A stretch of 55,377 nt of DNA from a bacterium (GTDB lineage Bacteria; Patescibacteriota; Dojkabacteria; SC72; WJKH01): positions 1 to 55,377 of the forward strand of contig JAKPPS010000039.1 in assembly GCA_029547225.1 (NCBI GenBank). Reading direction: 5' to 3'. The position numbers were made by a program, and so were the translations under genes. This document shows, one piece after another, positions 1-9,041 of the stretch. Within the stretch, counting starts at the first letter, position 1. The number at the start of each line of letters is the position of its first letter. Below the pieces are notes generated by a model. It had not been told where the DNA came from and ran no database searches. It worked only from the letters and a program-made list of their open reading frames with translations.

Positions 1-1
1 T

Positions 2-2638
2 GGTACAACAGGTAAGCTTGGTACACTCGGCTTTGCAGGTTCAACATCGGGATTGGTAACAGTACAACCTGCCGCAGCAGCAGGTACATGGACGCTGACA
101 TTGCCAACGAGTGCCGGTACAAATGGATATGTATTATCAACGAATGGCTCAGGAGTGACTACTTGGTCGGCAGTAACCTCGTTGGTAGCTGCAGACACTT
201 GGGATTATGATGATTTCGTTGATACAATGTCTCTTGATGCGAACTTGATAACTAATCAAACGACCTATACTTCAACCCACAATTATACTGGTACTACAAC
301 AACTGGATTAACATACAATGCAGATAGTGTTACGACAGCAAATGCAGTTGAGATATCAGCAGATGGATTAACTACTGGTAGTGGAGTACGGCTTTCATCT
401 ACTTCAACAGCTGGTGGAGCAAGTGTTACGAGTAGTGTTTTGTATATTGATAGAAGTGGTACAAATGCTTACAATGCACATATCTCTACTGGCATAAATA
501 TTAAGGTTGCTAATACAGGAACATCGTCAATTAATCGTGGAGTTCAATCAACTGCAAATGGTGGAAGTAATAATTATGCTGGCTATTTTGTTGTAAATGG
601 TACAACGGGTTCAAAAACTGGTTTATTTTCATGGGTTTTAAATGATTCGTCTTCAGTATCATATTCAGGATATTTTGCAAATACAACTACCAATACAACA
701 ACTGATGCATTGGCAAAATATGGTATTTTTGTAAGTTCAACTGGTAATTTTCCTGGCTCGAGTGGTCGTGCAACAACCAATTATGGTTTATATGTAGATA
801 CAGTATCTGGAGCAGATGCAAATTATGCCGCTGTTTTTGCAGGTGGAAATGTAGGTATCGGTACTTCAAGTCCTAGCGCTTTACTTAGTTTGTATGGTCC
901 ATTCAATACAATCCCTAATTTGAACATTGAAAGACGTGATCCAGATATAGCAAATGGAGATGGTTTGGGTGTAATAGAATTCGCTGGCAGTGATGCGACA
1001 GTATTAGATCAAATTGGAGCAAAAATTTATGCGGTCGCAGATAATACTTGGGACGGTGGAACGAATGACGCTCCTACTCGGTTGGAATTTTTTGTCCAGA
1101 GTAATGGTACTACAGATACTCTGACAACTCCAGCCCTCACAATTGATAGTACTGGATATGTAGGTATTGGCACACAAGCTCCTGCAGTAGCTTTAGAAGT
1201 TAGTGGTAATGGTAAGTTTAGTGCAATTGGTTCTGGAACCTATGTTGGAGCAGTTAATCGAACTTCAGATGGTACATTTACCACTGCAACTTCAGATATC
1301 CGTTTTAAAAAAGATGTTGAAACAATTACAGGAGCATTAGATAAAGTAAATCAATTAAGAGGAGTTACATTTAATTGGATAGATCCAAATGAACCAAAGC
1401 GGATGACAGGTATGATCGCACAAGAAGTAATAGATGTAATGCCTGAATTAGTCTATCAAAACCCTACGGATGGATATTATGGATTGTTGTACGGAGAAAC
1501 ATCAGGACTATTGATTGAAGCGATAAAAGAATTAGATGACAAGGTAGATAATCTTGGATTTACTGTAACCGAAATAGATGGAGTAAAAAATCTCAATTTC
1601 GATGGCACTCTAGTTGCAACAAATATCAAAGCACAAAATATCGAAGGCATGGAGATAATATCTGAAAATATATCGACACTTGAAGACACTCAGGTCTCAA
1701 CAGAACAGCAAATAACAGAGATCAATGATCAATCACTAGATTTGCAAACACGACTAAGTAGTGCGGAGATAAGCATTGCAAACAATGTTGCACGACTCGA
1801 CCAACATTCTTTAATACTTGATAGGATAACTGCGATAAATACTCAGATGTATCAATACAATATGGATATACAAGTATTGGGAGATATGTTTATTGATGGA
1901 AGTATAAATGTAAGTAGTGAAGCAATCTTTAGTGGTCAAATACTGTTTAATCAAGATACAGTCGGACAAGCAAGGATATTGACAGGTCACACAGAAGTTT
2001 ATGTTCCGTTTACTCAAGAATATAGGTATCAACCAGTTGTTACCTTAAGTATGCTCGGAAATAACAGTGTAAACAAGTTCTATGTCGACGAAGTAACGAC
2101 TGCAGGTTTCAAAATTAAAATTGATGGTGTTCAAGCAGACAATGTTACACTAAACTGGCATGCCTTTGCATCTCCAAATGCTAGATTGGTTGATAGTACA
2201 GGAGTTGTAGCTGGAATACAAACTTATCGCCCACTTAAGGGATTAGATCAGATATTTGTTGACCCTTTGATAGATGATACTTGTGTCGGTTATGTTGAAA
2301 CACAAAGTTTTAGTGAGACACATGATGGTGTAGATCTAGCAAAATATGAAGGTTGTATCATAAGCTCAGTTGGTGTCGGTCGTGTTATCTTTGCTGGTTA
2401 TGAGGATATTTCAGGTAATATTGTTAGGATAGATCATGGAAATGGTATAGTTACTGCTTATGCACATGGTACTGGTGAGTTCTTTGTAGAAGTTGGAGAT
2501 TATGTAGATGCAGGTGATCCAATCATGATGATGGGTACAACTGGTACTTCTACAGGTATTCATACGCACTTTATGTTAATACAAGATGGCACAGCTATTA
2601 ACCCTAAGGGCATAATACCGTATAATGCAATCTATTAG
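2..2638 (+). CDS. S74 chaperone-domain fibre-like protein with C-terminal M23 peptidase (5' partial)
   Basis: The frame is open to the left edge, so the start lies outside the window; 878 residues are visible. The N-terminal half is Gly/Thr/Ser-rich and carries fibre-type motifs such as VGIGTSSPSALLSL and VGIGTQAPAVALEV, typical of tail-fibre-like trimeric proteins. At about nt 1292 an S74 (endosialidase-type intramolecular chaperone) domain begins with SDIRFKKDVE and continues through GMIAQEVIDVMPELV. A predicted coiled-coil stretch follows (about nt 1640-1860). The C terminus (about nt 2310-2610) is an M23 metallo-endopeptidase with HDGVD, the core YAHG and the HTHF metal motif. S74 domains usually trimerise the fibre and then cleave themselves off; M23 enzymes cut peptidoglycan peptides. 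Probably a cell-surface or secreted protein. No signal peptide can be judged because the 5' end is missing. Domain calls are confident; the biological role is inferred. Confidence 0.88.
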   Translation, partial: GTTGKLGTLGFAGSTSGLVTVQPAAAAGTWTLTLPTSAGTNGYVLSTNGSGVTTWSAVTSLVAADTWDYDDFVDTMSLDANLITNQTTYTSTHNYTGTTTTGLTYNADSVTTANAVEISADGLTTGSGVRLSSTSTAGGASVTSSVLYIDRSGTNAYNAHISTGINIKVANTGTSSINRGVQSTANGGSNNYAGYFVVNGTTGSKTGLFSWVLNDSSSVSYSGYFANTTTNTTTDALAKYGIFVSSTGNFPGSSGRATTNYGLYVDTVSGADANYAAVFAGGNVGIGTSSPSALLSLYGPFNTIPNLNIERRDPDIANGDGLGVIEFAGSDATVLDQIGAKIYAVADNTWDGGTNDAPTRLEFFVQSNGTTDTLTTPALTIDSTGYVGIGTQAPAVALEVSGNGKFSAIGSGTYVGAVNRTSDGTFTTATSDIRFKKDVETITGALDKVNQLRGVTFNWIDPNEPKRMTGMIAQEVIDVMPELVYQNPTDGYYGLLYGETSGLLIEAIKELDDKVDNLGFTVTEIDGVKNLNFDGTLVATNIKAQNIEGMEIISENISTLEDTQVSTEQQITEINDQSLDLQTRLSSAEISIANNVARLDQHSLILDRITAINTQMYQYNMDIQVLGDMFIDGSINVSSEAIFSGQILFNQDTVGQARILTGHTEVYVPFTQEYRYQPVVTLSMLGNNSVNKFYVDEVTTAGFKIKIDGVQADNVTLNWHAFASPNARLVDSTGVVAGIQTYRPLKGLDQIFVDPLIDDTCVGYVETQSFSETHDGVDLAKYEGCIISSVGVGRVIFAGYEDISGNIVRIDHGNGIVTAYAHGTGEFFVEVGDYVDAGDPIMMMGTTGTSTGIHTHFMLIQDGTAINPKGIIPYNAIY

Positions 2639-2660
2639 TTAAATTTTTAAGTTGTTCGTG

Positions 2661-3575
2661 ATGCACGATTTGATTATTGTTGGTGCTGGACCTGCAGGTT
2701 ATACCGGCGCGATTTATTCAGCAAGATATGGTTTAGATACTTTAATTATTGGAGAAATGGTCGGAGGTCTGGCGAGTGAAGCACATAAAATCTGTAATTT
2801 CCCAGGCTCTTTTGAAACTTCAGGTGTCGAACTAATGTTTAAGTTTAAAGACCATGTAAATAAAGTAGGAGCTAAAGAGATCAATGATAGGGTAGAGGAA
2901 ATCACCAAAATGCAAGATGCAGAAGGTAAAGATATTTTTACAGTAAAAACTAATCGCAGTGGTGAATTTACTGCCAGAGCAATATTATTAGCTAACGGGC
3001 TTAAGCGTAGAAAACTTAACCTTCCAAACGAAAATCAATTATACGGTCGCGGATTAAATTACTGCGCCACTTGTGATGGTCCATTGTATCGTGGTAAATC
3101 TGTTACAGTAATTGGTGGTGGTGATGCTGCTACAACTGCAGCTTTATTTCTCTCGGAAATTGCTACAGAGGTACATATGATCGTCTGGGAGTCCGAACTT
3201 CATGGAGAAATGGCTTGGATCAATGCAATACTTAACAACAAAAAAGTAATTCCACATTATAACAGTGGAGTCAAAGAGTTGCTTGGTACAGATAGATTCC
3301 AAGGACTTATTACTACACGAGATGAAAAAGTTGTAACTGATGGTGTTTTTGTTGAGATAGGATTTATTCCGGATGTATCGTTAGCTACTAGCTTAGGGGT
3401 TGAGATAGATGAGAGAGGATATATTATCGTTAATAAGGATTTTTCAACAAATGTTAAAGGAGTTTTCGCCGCAGGCGATGCTACTAATGGTATGAACGAT
3501 TTTAAACAGGTTCTCACTGCTTGTGCTGGTTCAGCTATCGCTGCTCAATCAATTTTCTTGATGATAAAGCAGTAG
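2661..3575 (+). CDS. trxB: Thioredoxin-reductase-like FAD-dependent disulfide oxidoreductase
   Basis: A 304-residue class II flavoprotein of normal TrxB length. It has the FAD-binding GAGPAG near residues 8-13, the redox-active CATC at 135-138, the second dinucleotide-binding GGGDAATTAA near 152-161, and the C-terminal FAD motif GVFAAGDATN. TrxB passes electrons from NADPH to thioredoxin in the cytoplasm. The segment that normally reads HRRxxxRA and grips the NADPH 2'-phosphate is VWESELHGE here (about 175-183), so the electron donor may not be NADPH. An in-frame TTG lies 9 nt upstream at 2652, but ATG at 2661 fits the family N terminus better. It starts 22 nt after the preceding gene, so the two could be co-transcribed. 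No thioredoxin gene is adjacent. Confidence 0.87.
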   Translation: MHDLIIVGAGPAGYTGAIYSARYGLDTLIIGEMVGGLASEAHKICNFPGSFETSGVELMFKFKDHVNKVGAKEINDRVEEITKMQDAEGKDIFTVKTNRSGEFTARAILLANGLKRRKLNLPNENQLYGRGLNYCATCDGPLYRGKSVTVIGGGDAATTAALFLSEIATEVHMIVWESELHGEMAWINAILNNKKVIPHYNSGVKELLGTDRFQGLITTRDEKVVTDGVFVEIGFIPDVSLATSLGVEIDERGYIIVNKDFSTNVKGVFAAGDATNGMNDFKQVLTACAGSAIAAQSIFLMIKQ

Positions 3576-3676
3576 TATACCCAGACTTAACGAAAAATCT
3601 ATTGTGATAGTATTTAGTAACCAATCACTTGGATAACTAACAGTATCCAAAAGAGCTTGGATTTGCTGATTTTTTA

Positions 3677-3697
3677 TTTCCACGAAAGCGTGTGAAA
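3677..3697 (+). terminator. Weak hairpin downstream of trxB
   Basis: Short imperfect stem (TTTC-CACG paired with CGTG-GAAA, one bulged T, loop AAAG) followed by a T-rich stretch. It could end the trxB transcript, but the U-tract is interrupted and the call is tentative. Confidence 0.3.
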
Positions 3698-3703
3698 TTT
3701 ATT

Positions 3704-3886
3704 CTACTTTTTCTCTGATTTTGGTGCGAAAAAGAGAATGTATATCAATGGTAAAAGACCTAATGTATTGAGTATCATAAGTGCGATAAACCAGATTTTA
3801 CTGCCAGCTCTTGCGGATTTCCACAGTGCGATGGCTCTTAGGGTAATATCAAGTATTGTTAAAACTATCATCAATATAAAGGCCAA
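3704..3886 (-). CDS. DUF5652-type small membrane protein
   Basis: A 60-residue protein with two hydrophobic helices. The middle reads IALWKSARAGSKIWFIAL and continues NTLGLLPLIYILFF, which matches the pattern of the small DUF5652 family common in Candidate Phyla Radiation genomes. The function of the family is unknown. The frame opens with TTG at 3886 directly after a stop; ATG at 3871 (five codons later) is an equally good start. It is convergent with trxB, stands alone, and has no visible Shine-Dalgarno sequence. Confidence 0.72.
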   Translation of the reverse strand: MAFILMIVLTILDITLRAIALWKSARAGSKIWFIALMILNTLGLLPLIYILFFAPKSEKK

Positions 3887-4110
3887 TTATCTGCAAAGCT
3901 TGTTGGGAAAGAAGGGGCTATAGTTGCAATCTTTTCTACAAACAATGTATTATCCATTTTTTTATGATTTAATTTAATTTCTCTGATTTACTCAATTTAT
4001 TATAATGTTGAAGTTGTAAGAATACAAGATATGCTAAGTATGATAGCCACCAATTAGCTGTTTAAATGGCTAGTATCTGTCTTGATTCTGATTAGATACT
4101 TGAGTAGATC

Positions 4111-5379
4111 TTAATCATTATCGTTCAAATATCTGTTTGCGAGCATGCCACAGGCACCGTTAATATCATTTCCTCTGGATACGCGTATAAAAACATTAAT
4201 CCCGTTTCTTTTCAATAAATCGGCGAACTCATTTATTTCTATCAATCGGTTGCTTAATATCCTTGGGCGATTATTTTTACTTTTGAAATCTTTGCTATCA
4301 CTAATATTTTCAAGATTTTTTTCTGAAATAGCTGAACTTTTATTCTTGTAATTTGTATATCGTATATCATCAATTCTAATACTTTTTGTAATATCCGGAT
4401 CATTTTTACCTCTGTTGTAATTAATTATATTAACAAAGGCTAACTGTCTAAATGGCTTAATCAAGTCAATAAGCTCGTAAGCGTCATTTACACTGTTATT
4501 GATACCATCTAAAAAAATATACTCAAAGCTGATTCGCTTATTCTGGGTAAAGGCGTAATCATGAAAAATATTGATTAATTGATCAAGCCTATTATATCGA
4601 GCAGAGGGGATAATTCTTTCCCTTATGAGCTGATTTGCACTATGTAAACTAAACGCAATTCTAAATTGCCTTTTTTCTTTTAATAACTCTGGTAATAGAT
4701 CGACAATGCCAACAGTTGATAAAGTGATATTTCTAGCTCCAAGTCCGATGAAAGAATTCGATGTGATAATATCAATAGCTTTAAGGACATTATCCAAATT
4801 GAGTAATGGCTCACCCATACCCATAATAACGATATTGGTAACATCGTTGTTAGTAGGTAACTTATATTCACTATTTTTAATAAGATCTGTTTGATCTGGA
4901 GTAGGGTTCTTTAGTATTCTTTTGAAGTACATAATCTGGTCTATTATTTCTTGTACAGAAAGATTCCGAGTAAAACCAAGTCTACCAGTTGCGCAGAATG
5001 CACAGCCCATCGGACAGCCAATTTGAGTGGAAACACACACCGTGTTGCGATCCTTTTCGCTAATTAGCACTGACTCAAATTGATTGCCATCTAGGGTTTT
5101 AAATATTATCTTTATGGTGTTTTTATCACAACTGAACTTTTTTGGCTCGAGTACGCTAAGTAAGATATTCTTTTTGATCTCTTCTCTGAGAGAGTTTGGA
5201 AGTCCAGTTATTTCGTTGAAATCGTTGACACATTGATTGAAAATTGATTGGTTGAATTGTTCAATTCTGTACTTAGGAAGCGACTTTTGCTGTGCAAAGA
5301 TTTCGAAATCAAGTGTACCTAACATTACTTGTGTTTTCGGGCTATTAATATTTGTGTTTACTGTCAAGTCTTTTTGCAT
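4111..5379 (-). CDS. rlmN: 23S rRNA (A2503-C2)/tRNA (A37-C2) methyltransferase RlmN
   Basis: Radical-SAM RNA methyltransferase that makes 2-methyladenosine in 23S rRNA and often tRNA. The iron-sulfur cluster motif is CPMGCAFC, followed by ATGRLGFTRNL; the SAM-contacting GMGEPLLN is present, and the C-terminal catalytic cysteine lies in NGACGMLANRY. At 422 residues it is longer than most RlmN proteins (about 350). The extra length is mainly a hydrophilic Lys/Ser/Asn-rich insertion of roughly 40 residues just before the segment RPRILSNRLIEINEFADLL, and is likely a surface loop. Upstream on the minus strand a TATTAA-like -10 ends 7 nt before the ATG, suggesting a leaderless message. Confidence 0.93.
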   Translation of the reverse strand: MQKDLTVNTNINSPKTQVMLGTLDFEIFAQQKSLPKYRIEQFNQSIFNQCVNDFNEITGLPNSLREEIKKNILLSVLEPKKFSCDKNTIKIIFKTLDGNQFESVLISEKDRNTVCVSTQIGCPMGCAFCATGRLGFTRNLSVQEIIDQIMYFKRILKNPTPDQTDLIKNSEYKLPTNNDVTNIVIMGMGEPLLNLDNVLKAIDIITSNSFIGLGARNITLSTVGIVDLLPELLKEKRQFRIAFSLHSANQLIRERIIPSARYNRLDQLINIFHDYAFTQNKRISFEYIFLDGINNSVNDAYELIDLIKPFRQLAFVNIINYNRGKNDPDITKSIRIDDIRYTNYKNKSSAISEKNLENISDSKDFKSKNNRPRILSNRLIEINEFADLLKRNGINVFIRVSRGNDINGACGMLANRYLNDND

Positions 5380-5477
5380 ATTTTGCTTAATACTAAATTT
5401 GTTAATATTGTGTAAAAATGGTAGAATTAAGTATATATGATTATTGTATCATTTATCTTCTAAATATTCTTCTTTTT

Positions 5478-5550
5478 GCACCTGTAGCTTAATTGGCAGA
5501 GCAACTCACTCCTAACGAGTAGATTGTCGGTTCGATTCCGGCCAGGTGCG
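5478..5550 (+). tRNA. tRNA-Arg (anticodon CCT)
   Basis: A 73-nt cloverleaf: acceptor GCACCTG/CAGGTGC, D stem GCTT/GAGC, anticodon stem ACTCA/CGAGT (last pair A-C mismatched), anticodon loop CTCCTAA giving CCT, and T arm GTCGG-TTCGATT-CCGGC. It reads AGG codons. CCA is not encoded. A run of six T follows immediately and may help termination. Confidence 0.92.
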
Positions 5551-5692
5551 TTTTTTGTTTTTCTCCGGTCTCTTAATGAAAATATTATTACGCTTTAGAT
5601 TTTCTCATGCATAGGAAATGTTGGAAAAATGAAAAATCCTTAATTATCGTCTCGCAATATGATATCAATTTTTTTATTTACTGATATTCTTC

Positions 5693-7711
5693 CTAGTTTA
5701 TTTCGTACACCATTATTGAAATATTCTGATCTGTTACCTCGATATGATAACTCTTGTCAGAGCTGAAGTTTGTGATGAAATATTTATTAATAATATTATT
5801 GGTATTTGTTTCTTCTGCATTTGTCGATGTCTCTGAATCTGTATTCTCAAGTCGTGACTCTTCATTTTCTGCAGGATCCTCAGTGTTATTCTCATCTATA
5901 CTTTTATGAATGAGTTGGTTTTTGCTTAGGAGCATATTTTGATTATCTCCTTCGTAATCAATAAAGTTGATGTTGTAATCCTGTTCATATAACACATATT
6001 TGCTGTTTGGTAACCATTTTATATCTGATATTGGTGAATCTTCAGTCGAATTAAGAAGAATTTTCTTACCCAATCTTGTGTAATTATCTGTTTCTTCTTT
6101 ATAAAAAGTGAATGTGTACAGTGCAAACTCGTTTTCAATATCTGCAATCTCATTTGCATCATTTTGATTCATTGAATCTTCGGAACTAATGTCTAGAGGT
6201 ATAACCGATTTATAAAGTATCATCGTATCATCAGGAGAATATGAAATGAATGTACTCGGATCTGTAGTAATAATGCTATATTTTTTATTAATTCCGTCAT
6301 ACCAGTATAATGCATGAGTTGTTTGTATTATTGTCCCACGACCTGTATCATTTGGCTTAAAACCAATTATATCACCACAAAATAGAGTGGAGTAAGGCGA
6401 ATTACTGAAAGATGCCAGTTTATTGTTATCGTTGTTAGATTGTAACAATGTGCTGATCTGTCTTAGATATTCTGGATTGTTGTTAAAATAAATTTCATCG
6501 ATAAATACTTTCTCTTCAGTCCCATTAAGCTTTTTCTGAGAAATTTTGTAATATTCTTTCTCGACCATGACGGGAGATAATGTTGTCTTCTCGGTTTCAT
6601 CAAGTTCTTCTTGTGATGAAGCGGTAGTATTATTCTGTATAGTATTGATGTTTTCAATAGTATTTGCATCTTGTCTGTACTGGTCAATAATGGTTCTTTT
6701 TTCCTTGGTTAGATAATAAAAGTTACCATATGTGTCTGTAGTCCAAATTGAAGGATTCTTAAGTAATACTGTGGTTGCACCTGTATTGAAATTGAAACTT
6801 AATACTTCACTTTTATTCGATAATATAATGTTCTTATTGTCGTCGGCCCAAGTAATTGAATAATTCTCATAGTATGAATCCAGTTGGACTTCAATAAGTT
6901 GAGCTGTGTTATCATTTGTAGTTGCGATGAAGCTTCGCTTATCTGTGATGTAAGTTTTCATTTCATCCGGATTGGTAATATTGGAAATGTCTTGACTGTA
7001 ATTTGTTAAAGTAAAAAGTATGTATTCACCATTTTCTGTTGGAAGTGCTTCTATGCTGTAAAATTGTGTTGTTGGGATATTTAAGATGGTTTTCGGGTTC
7101 TCGGATATGTCCCAGAATGCCCTGTTGAAGCGATATTCTTGAAGTGAAACAATTTCTGTCGAGTTTGTATCATAAGTCATGTCGATAGATGGATTGAGTA
7201 TAGATTGCGGACGAACCTTGCTTATAGTTGAGACATCTTTCTCTTTATCAAAAGTCTTAGATGAAATAAAAAAAAGATGATCTTCGTTTTGTGATAACAG
7301 TGTGTCGATTAATTGTCCTTCGATAGTTGTAAGGAGTTGTCCCTCAATATCATTTTTTATCATGTAACTATGAACAAAAGTCGATTTTGAGGGCATTATT
7401 TCGACCTGTTTTACCCATGGGTGATATCCGTCTTTTAATAGACTTACTGAATATTTGCCTTCCTCAAGAGATCCAACAGTTTTTGTGGTTTTGCCAATTA
7501 TTTTATCCATCAAAGATATGTCAGCTTGAGTTGGATCGCTATCTACACTTAAAACTCCAGTTTGTCTCACAGAAGAATCTTTAAAGCTTAATCTGTATCC
7601 TTTGGAATATAAAACTACAGCGATGGTACCAGTTATTATCAAGATAGGGATGATGATTATGCTAACAATGTCAAAAATCTTATGTAACAACTCTTTATTC
7701 TTCTTGTGCAT
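5693..7711 (-). CDS. PEGA-domain membrane-anchored protein
   Basis: A 672-residue protein with a short cytoplasmic basic N terminus, one transmembrane helix (about residues 12-35, rich in Ile/Val) and a PEGA-type domain just after it (GVLSVDSDPTQADISL, then LEEGKYSVSLLKDGY; about 50-110). The rest (about 130-590) is beta-rich and likely a propeller, with repeated phrases such as SYSPDDTMILY and IKWLPNSKYVLYEQD resembling TolB/WD-type blades. A Glu/Asn/Thr-rich linker sits near 600-650. PEGA domains are common on bacterial surfaces, and this architecture is frequent in Candidate Phyla Radiation genomes; substrate unknown. Single gene, divergent from trpS. A TATAAT about 30 nt upstream on the minus strand may be its -10. 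Confidence 0.75.
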   Translation of the reverse strand: MHKKNKELLHKIFDIVSIIIIPILIITGTIAVVLYSKGYRLSFKDSSVRQTGVLSVDSDPTQADISLMDKIIGKTTKTVGSLEEGKYSVSLLKDGYHPWVKQVEIMPSKSTFVHSYMIKNDIEGQLLTTIEGQLIDTLLSQNEDHLFFISSKTFDKEKDVSTISKVRPQSILNPSIDMTYDTNSTEIVSLQEYRFNRAFWDISENPKTILNIPTTQFYSIEALPTENGEYILFTLTNYSQDISNITNPDEMKTYITDKRSFIATTNDNTAQLIEVQLDSYYENYSITWADDNKNIILSNKSEVLSFNFNTGATTVLLKNPSIWTTDTYGNFYYLTKEKRTIIDQYRQDANTIENINTIQNNTTASSQEELDETEKTTLSPVMVEKEYYKISQKKLNGTEEKVFIDEIYFNNNPEYLRQISTLLQSNNDNNKLASFSNSPYSTLFCGDIIGFKPNDTGRGTIIQTTHALYWYDGINKKYSIITTDPSTFISYSPDDTMILYKSVIPLDISSEDSMNQNDANEIADIENEFALYTFTFYKEETDNYTRLGKKILLNSTEDSPISDIKWLPNSKYVLYEQDYNINFIDYEGDNQNMLLSKNQLIHKSIDENNTEDPAENEESRLENTDSETSTNAEETNTNNIINKYFITNFSSDKSYHIEVTDQNISIMVYEIN

Positions 7712-7871
7712 GTTAATTCGAAAATCAAATTATTCTAGCTATTATATCTTATTGCACAATATATTTCTATTTTTTATTGTTGGTAAGATTATTATCTTGT
7801 AAGGCTCTGAAAAATTTAAAATACAAATCTTTTTTAAATAGTATTTTAGTTATTAAATATTTGATAAAATA

Positions 7872-7900
7872 AAGACATCGCATTATTTTGATGGTATAAT
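7872..7900 (+). promoter_or_regulatory. Promoter of trpS
   Basis: AAGACA at 7872-7877, 17-nt spacer, and an extended -10 TGG-TATAAT with TATAAT at 7895-7900. It sits 45 nt before the trpS start. Confidence 0.6.
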
Positions 7901-7945
7901 CAAACGAATTATAGATAGATTAGATAATTTCTTTATTTACCTTTT

Positions 7946-8959
7946 ATGGCAGATAAAATTGCAGATAATAAAAAATTAAAAAGATTGATGACAGGGGATA
8001 GGCCGACACATAACACTTACTCTATAGCTCACTACATCGGATCTCTTAAGTCAAGGATAATAAATCAAGATAAGTATGATACATTCGTTTTTATTGCAGA
8101 CTATCATGCATTGACAACGCATGCAGATAAAACTTCTTTGATATCCAGTAATACAGTTGGCATGATCAGGACAATGTTAAGTCTTGGTTTGGATCCCAAA
8201 AAAGTAGTCTTGTATCGCCAATCAAGGATTGTTGAAACATTCCGATTACATACGATTTTATCTATGCTTACAGCAATGCCGGAGCTTGAAAGACAGCCTA
8301 TGCTCAAGGAAAAAATAGCTTCCGGTTATAAGCTAACATACGGTTTGATGGGTTATCCAGTATTGATGGCATCAGATATCTTGATTATGGATGCAGACTT
8401 GGTACCTGTGGGTAAAGATAATGAAGCTCATATTGAGATAACAAAAGATTTAGCACGTCGTTTTAATAGTATGTACGGTCATGGAGAAGATGTCTTAGTT
8501 GTGCCCGAAGGAGAGATTGGAGAAATTGTTATTGGTCTCGATGGACAGGGAAAAGCTGGAAAATCTACAGGTGGTATATTTTTCGATGATAGTACAGAAG
8601 AAGTTAAGAAAAAAGTAATGAGTATGTATACCGATCCAACAAGATTAAAAGCAACTGATCCGGGCCACGTAGATGGAAATCCTGTTTTTATTTATCATGA
8701 TTTATTTAATACGAATACTGATGAAGTGAAGGATTTAAAGGATCGTTATGTTAAGGGTACTGTTGGAGATGTAGAAGTAAAGCAGAAATTATTAAGTGCA
8801 ATTGAGCAATTCATGGAACCAATCAGACAAAAAAGATCAGAAATAGACAAGAATATGACAGATGACGATATATTTGATTTATTAAGACAAGGTGAAGAAA
8901 TTGCAAACAACTCGGCAGAAAAAACTATAAATCGAGTTATGAAGGCGATGGATTTCTAG
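7946..8959 (+). CDS. trpS: Tryptophanyl-tRNA synthetase
   Basis: Class I aminoacyl-tRNA synthetase of 337 residues, normal for bacterial TrpRS; it charges tRNA-Trp in the cytoplasm. The N terminus carries TGDRPTHN and the HIGH-like IAHYIGSL; the tryptophan-pocket region has MASDILIMDADLVPVGKDN, in line with the family M-ADIL-Y---VPVG-DQ pattern, and the helix QHIE is represented by AHIE. The KMSKS loop reads KAGKS in GLDGQGKAGKS (about residue 200), keeping the two lysines and the last serine. ATG at 7946 is the first start after the promoter. The matching tRNA-Trp gene lies near 35.4 kb. Confidence 0.92.
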   Translation: MADKIADNKKLKRLMTGDRPTHNTYSIAHYIGSLKSRIINQDKYDTFVFIADYHALTTHADKTSLISSNTVGMIRTMLSLGLDPKKVVLYRQSRIVETFRLHTILSMLTAMPELERQPMLKEKIASGYKLTYGLMGYPVLMASDILIMDADLVPVGKDNEAHIEITKDLARRFNSMYGHGEDVLVVPEGEIGEIVIGLDGQGKAGKSTGGIFFDDSTEEVKKKVMSMYTDPTRLKATDPGHVDGNPVFIYHDLFNTNTDEVKDLKDRYVKGTVGDVEVKQKLLSAIEQFMEPIRQKRSEIDKNMTDDDIFDLLRQGEEIANNSAEKTINRVMKAMDF

Positions 8960-9028
8960 TTTTATTTTTATTGATTAGTTTGATTCTGGAAGCGAATTGT
9001 CAGAATTCAAATAATAATTTTTAAGTTT

Positions 9029-9034
9029 AGGTGG
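9029..9034 (+). promoter_or_regulatory. Shine-Dalgarno site of the mreB paralogue
   Basis: AGGTGG, 7 nt before the ATG at 9042. It stands out because many genes in this window have no recognisable ribosome binding site. Confidence 0.65.
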
Positions 9035-9041
9035 TGTAATT

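Noticed and set aside
2-2638. Prophage because of the tail-fibre-like protein
   Set aside because: No capsid, terminase, portal, integrase or other phage gene is nearby, and the flanking genes are housekeeping. S74 fibre-like proteins are also found on cell surfaces.
3738-3923. Plus-strand 61-codon frame overlapping the DUF5652 gene
   Set aside because: The minus-strand frame has two membrane helices and a family-like pattern; the plus frame has neither and is its complement.
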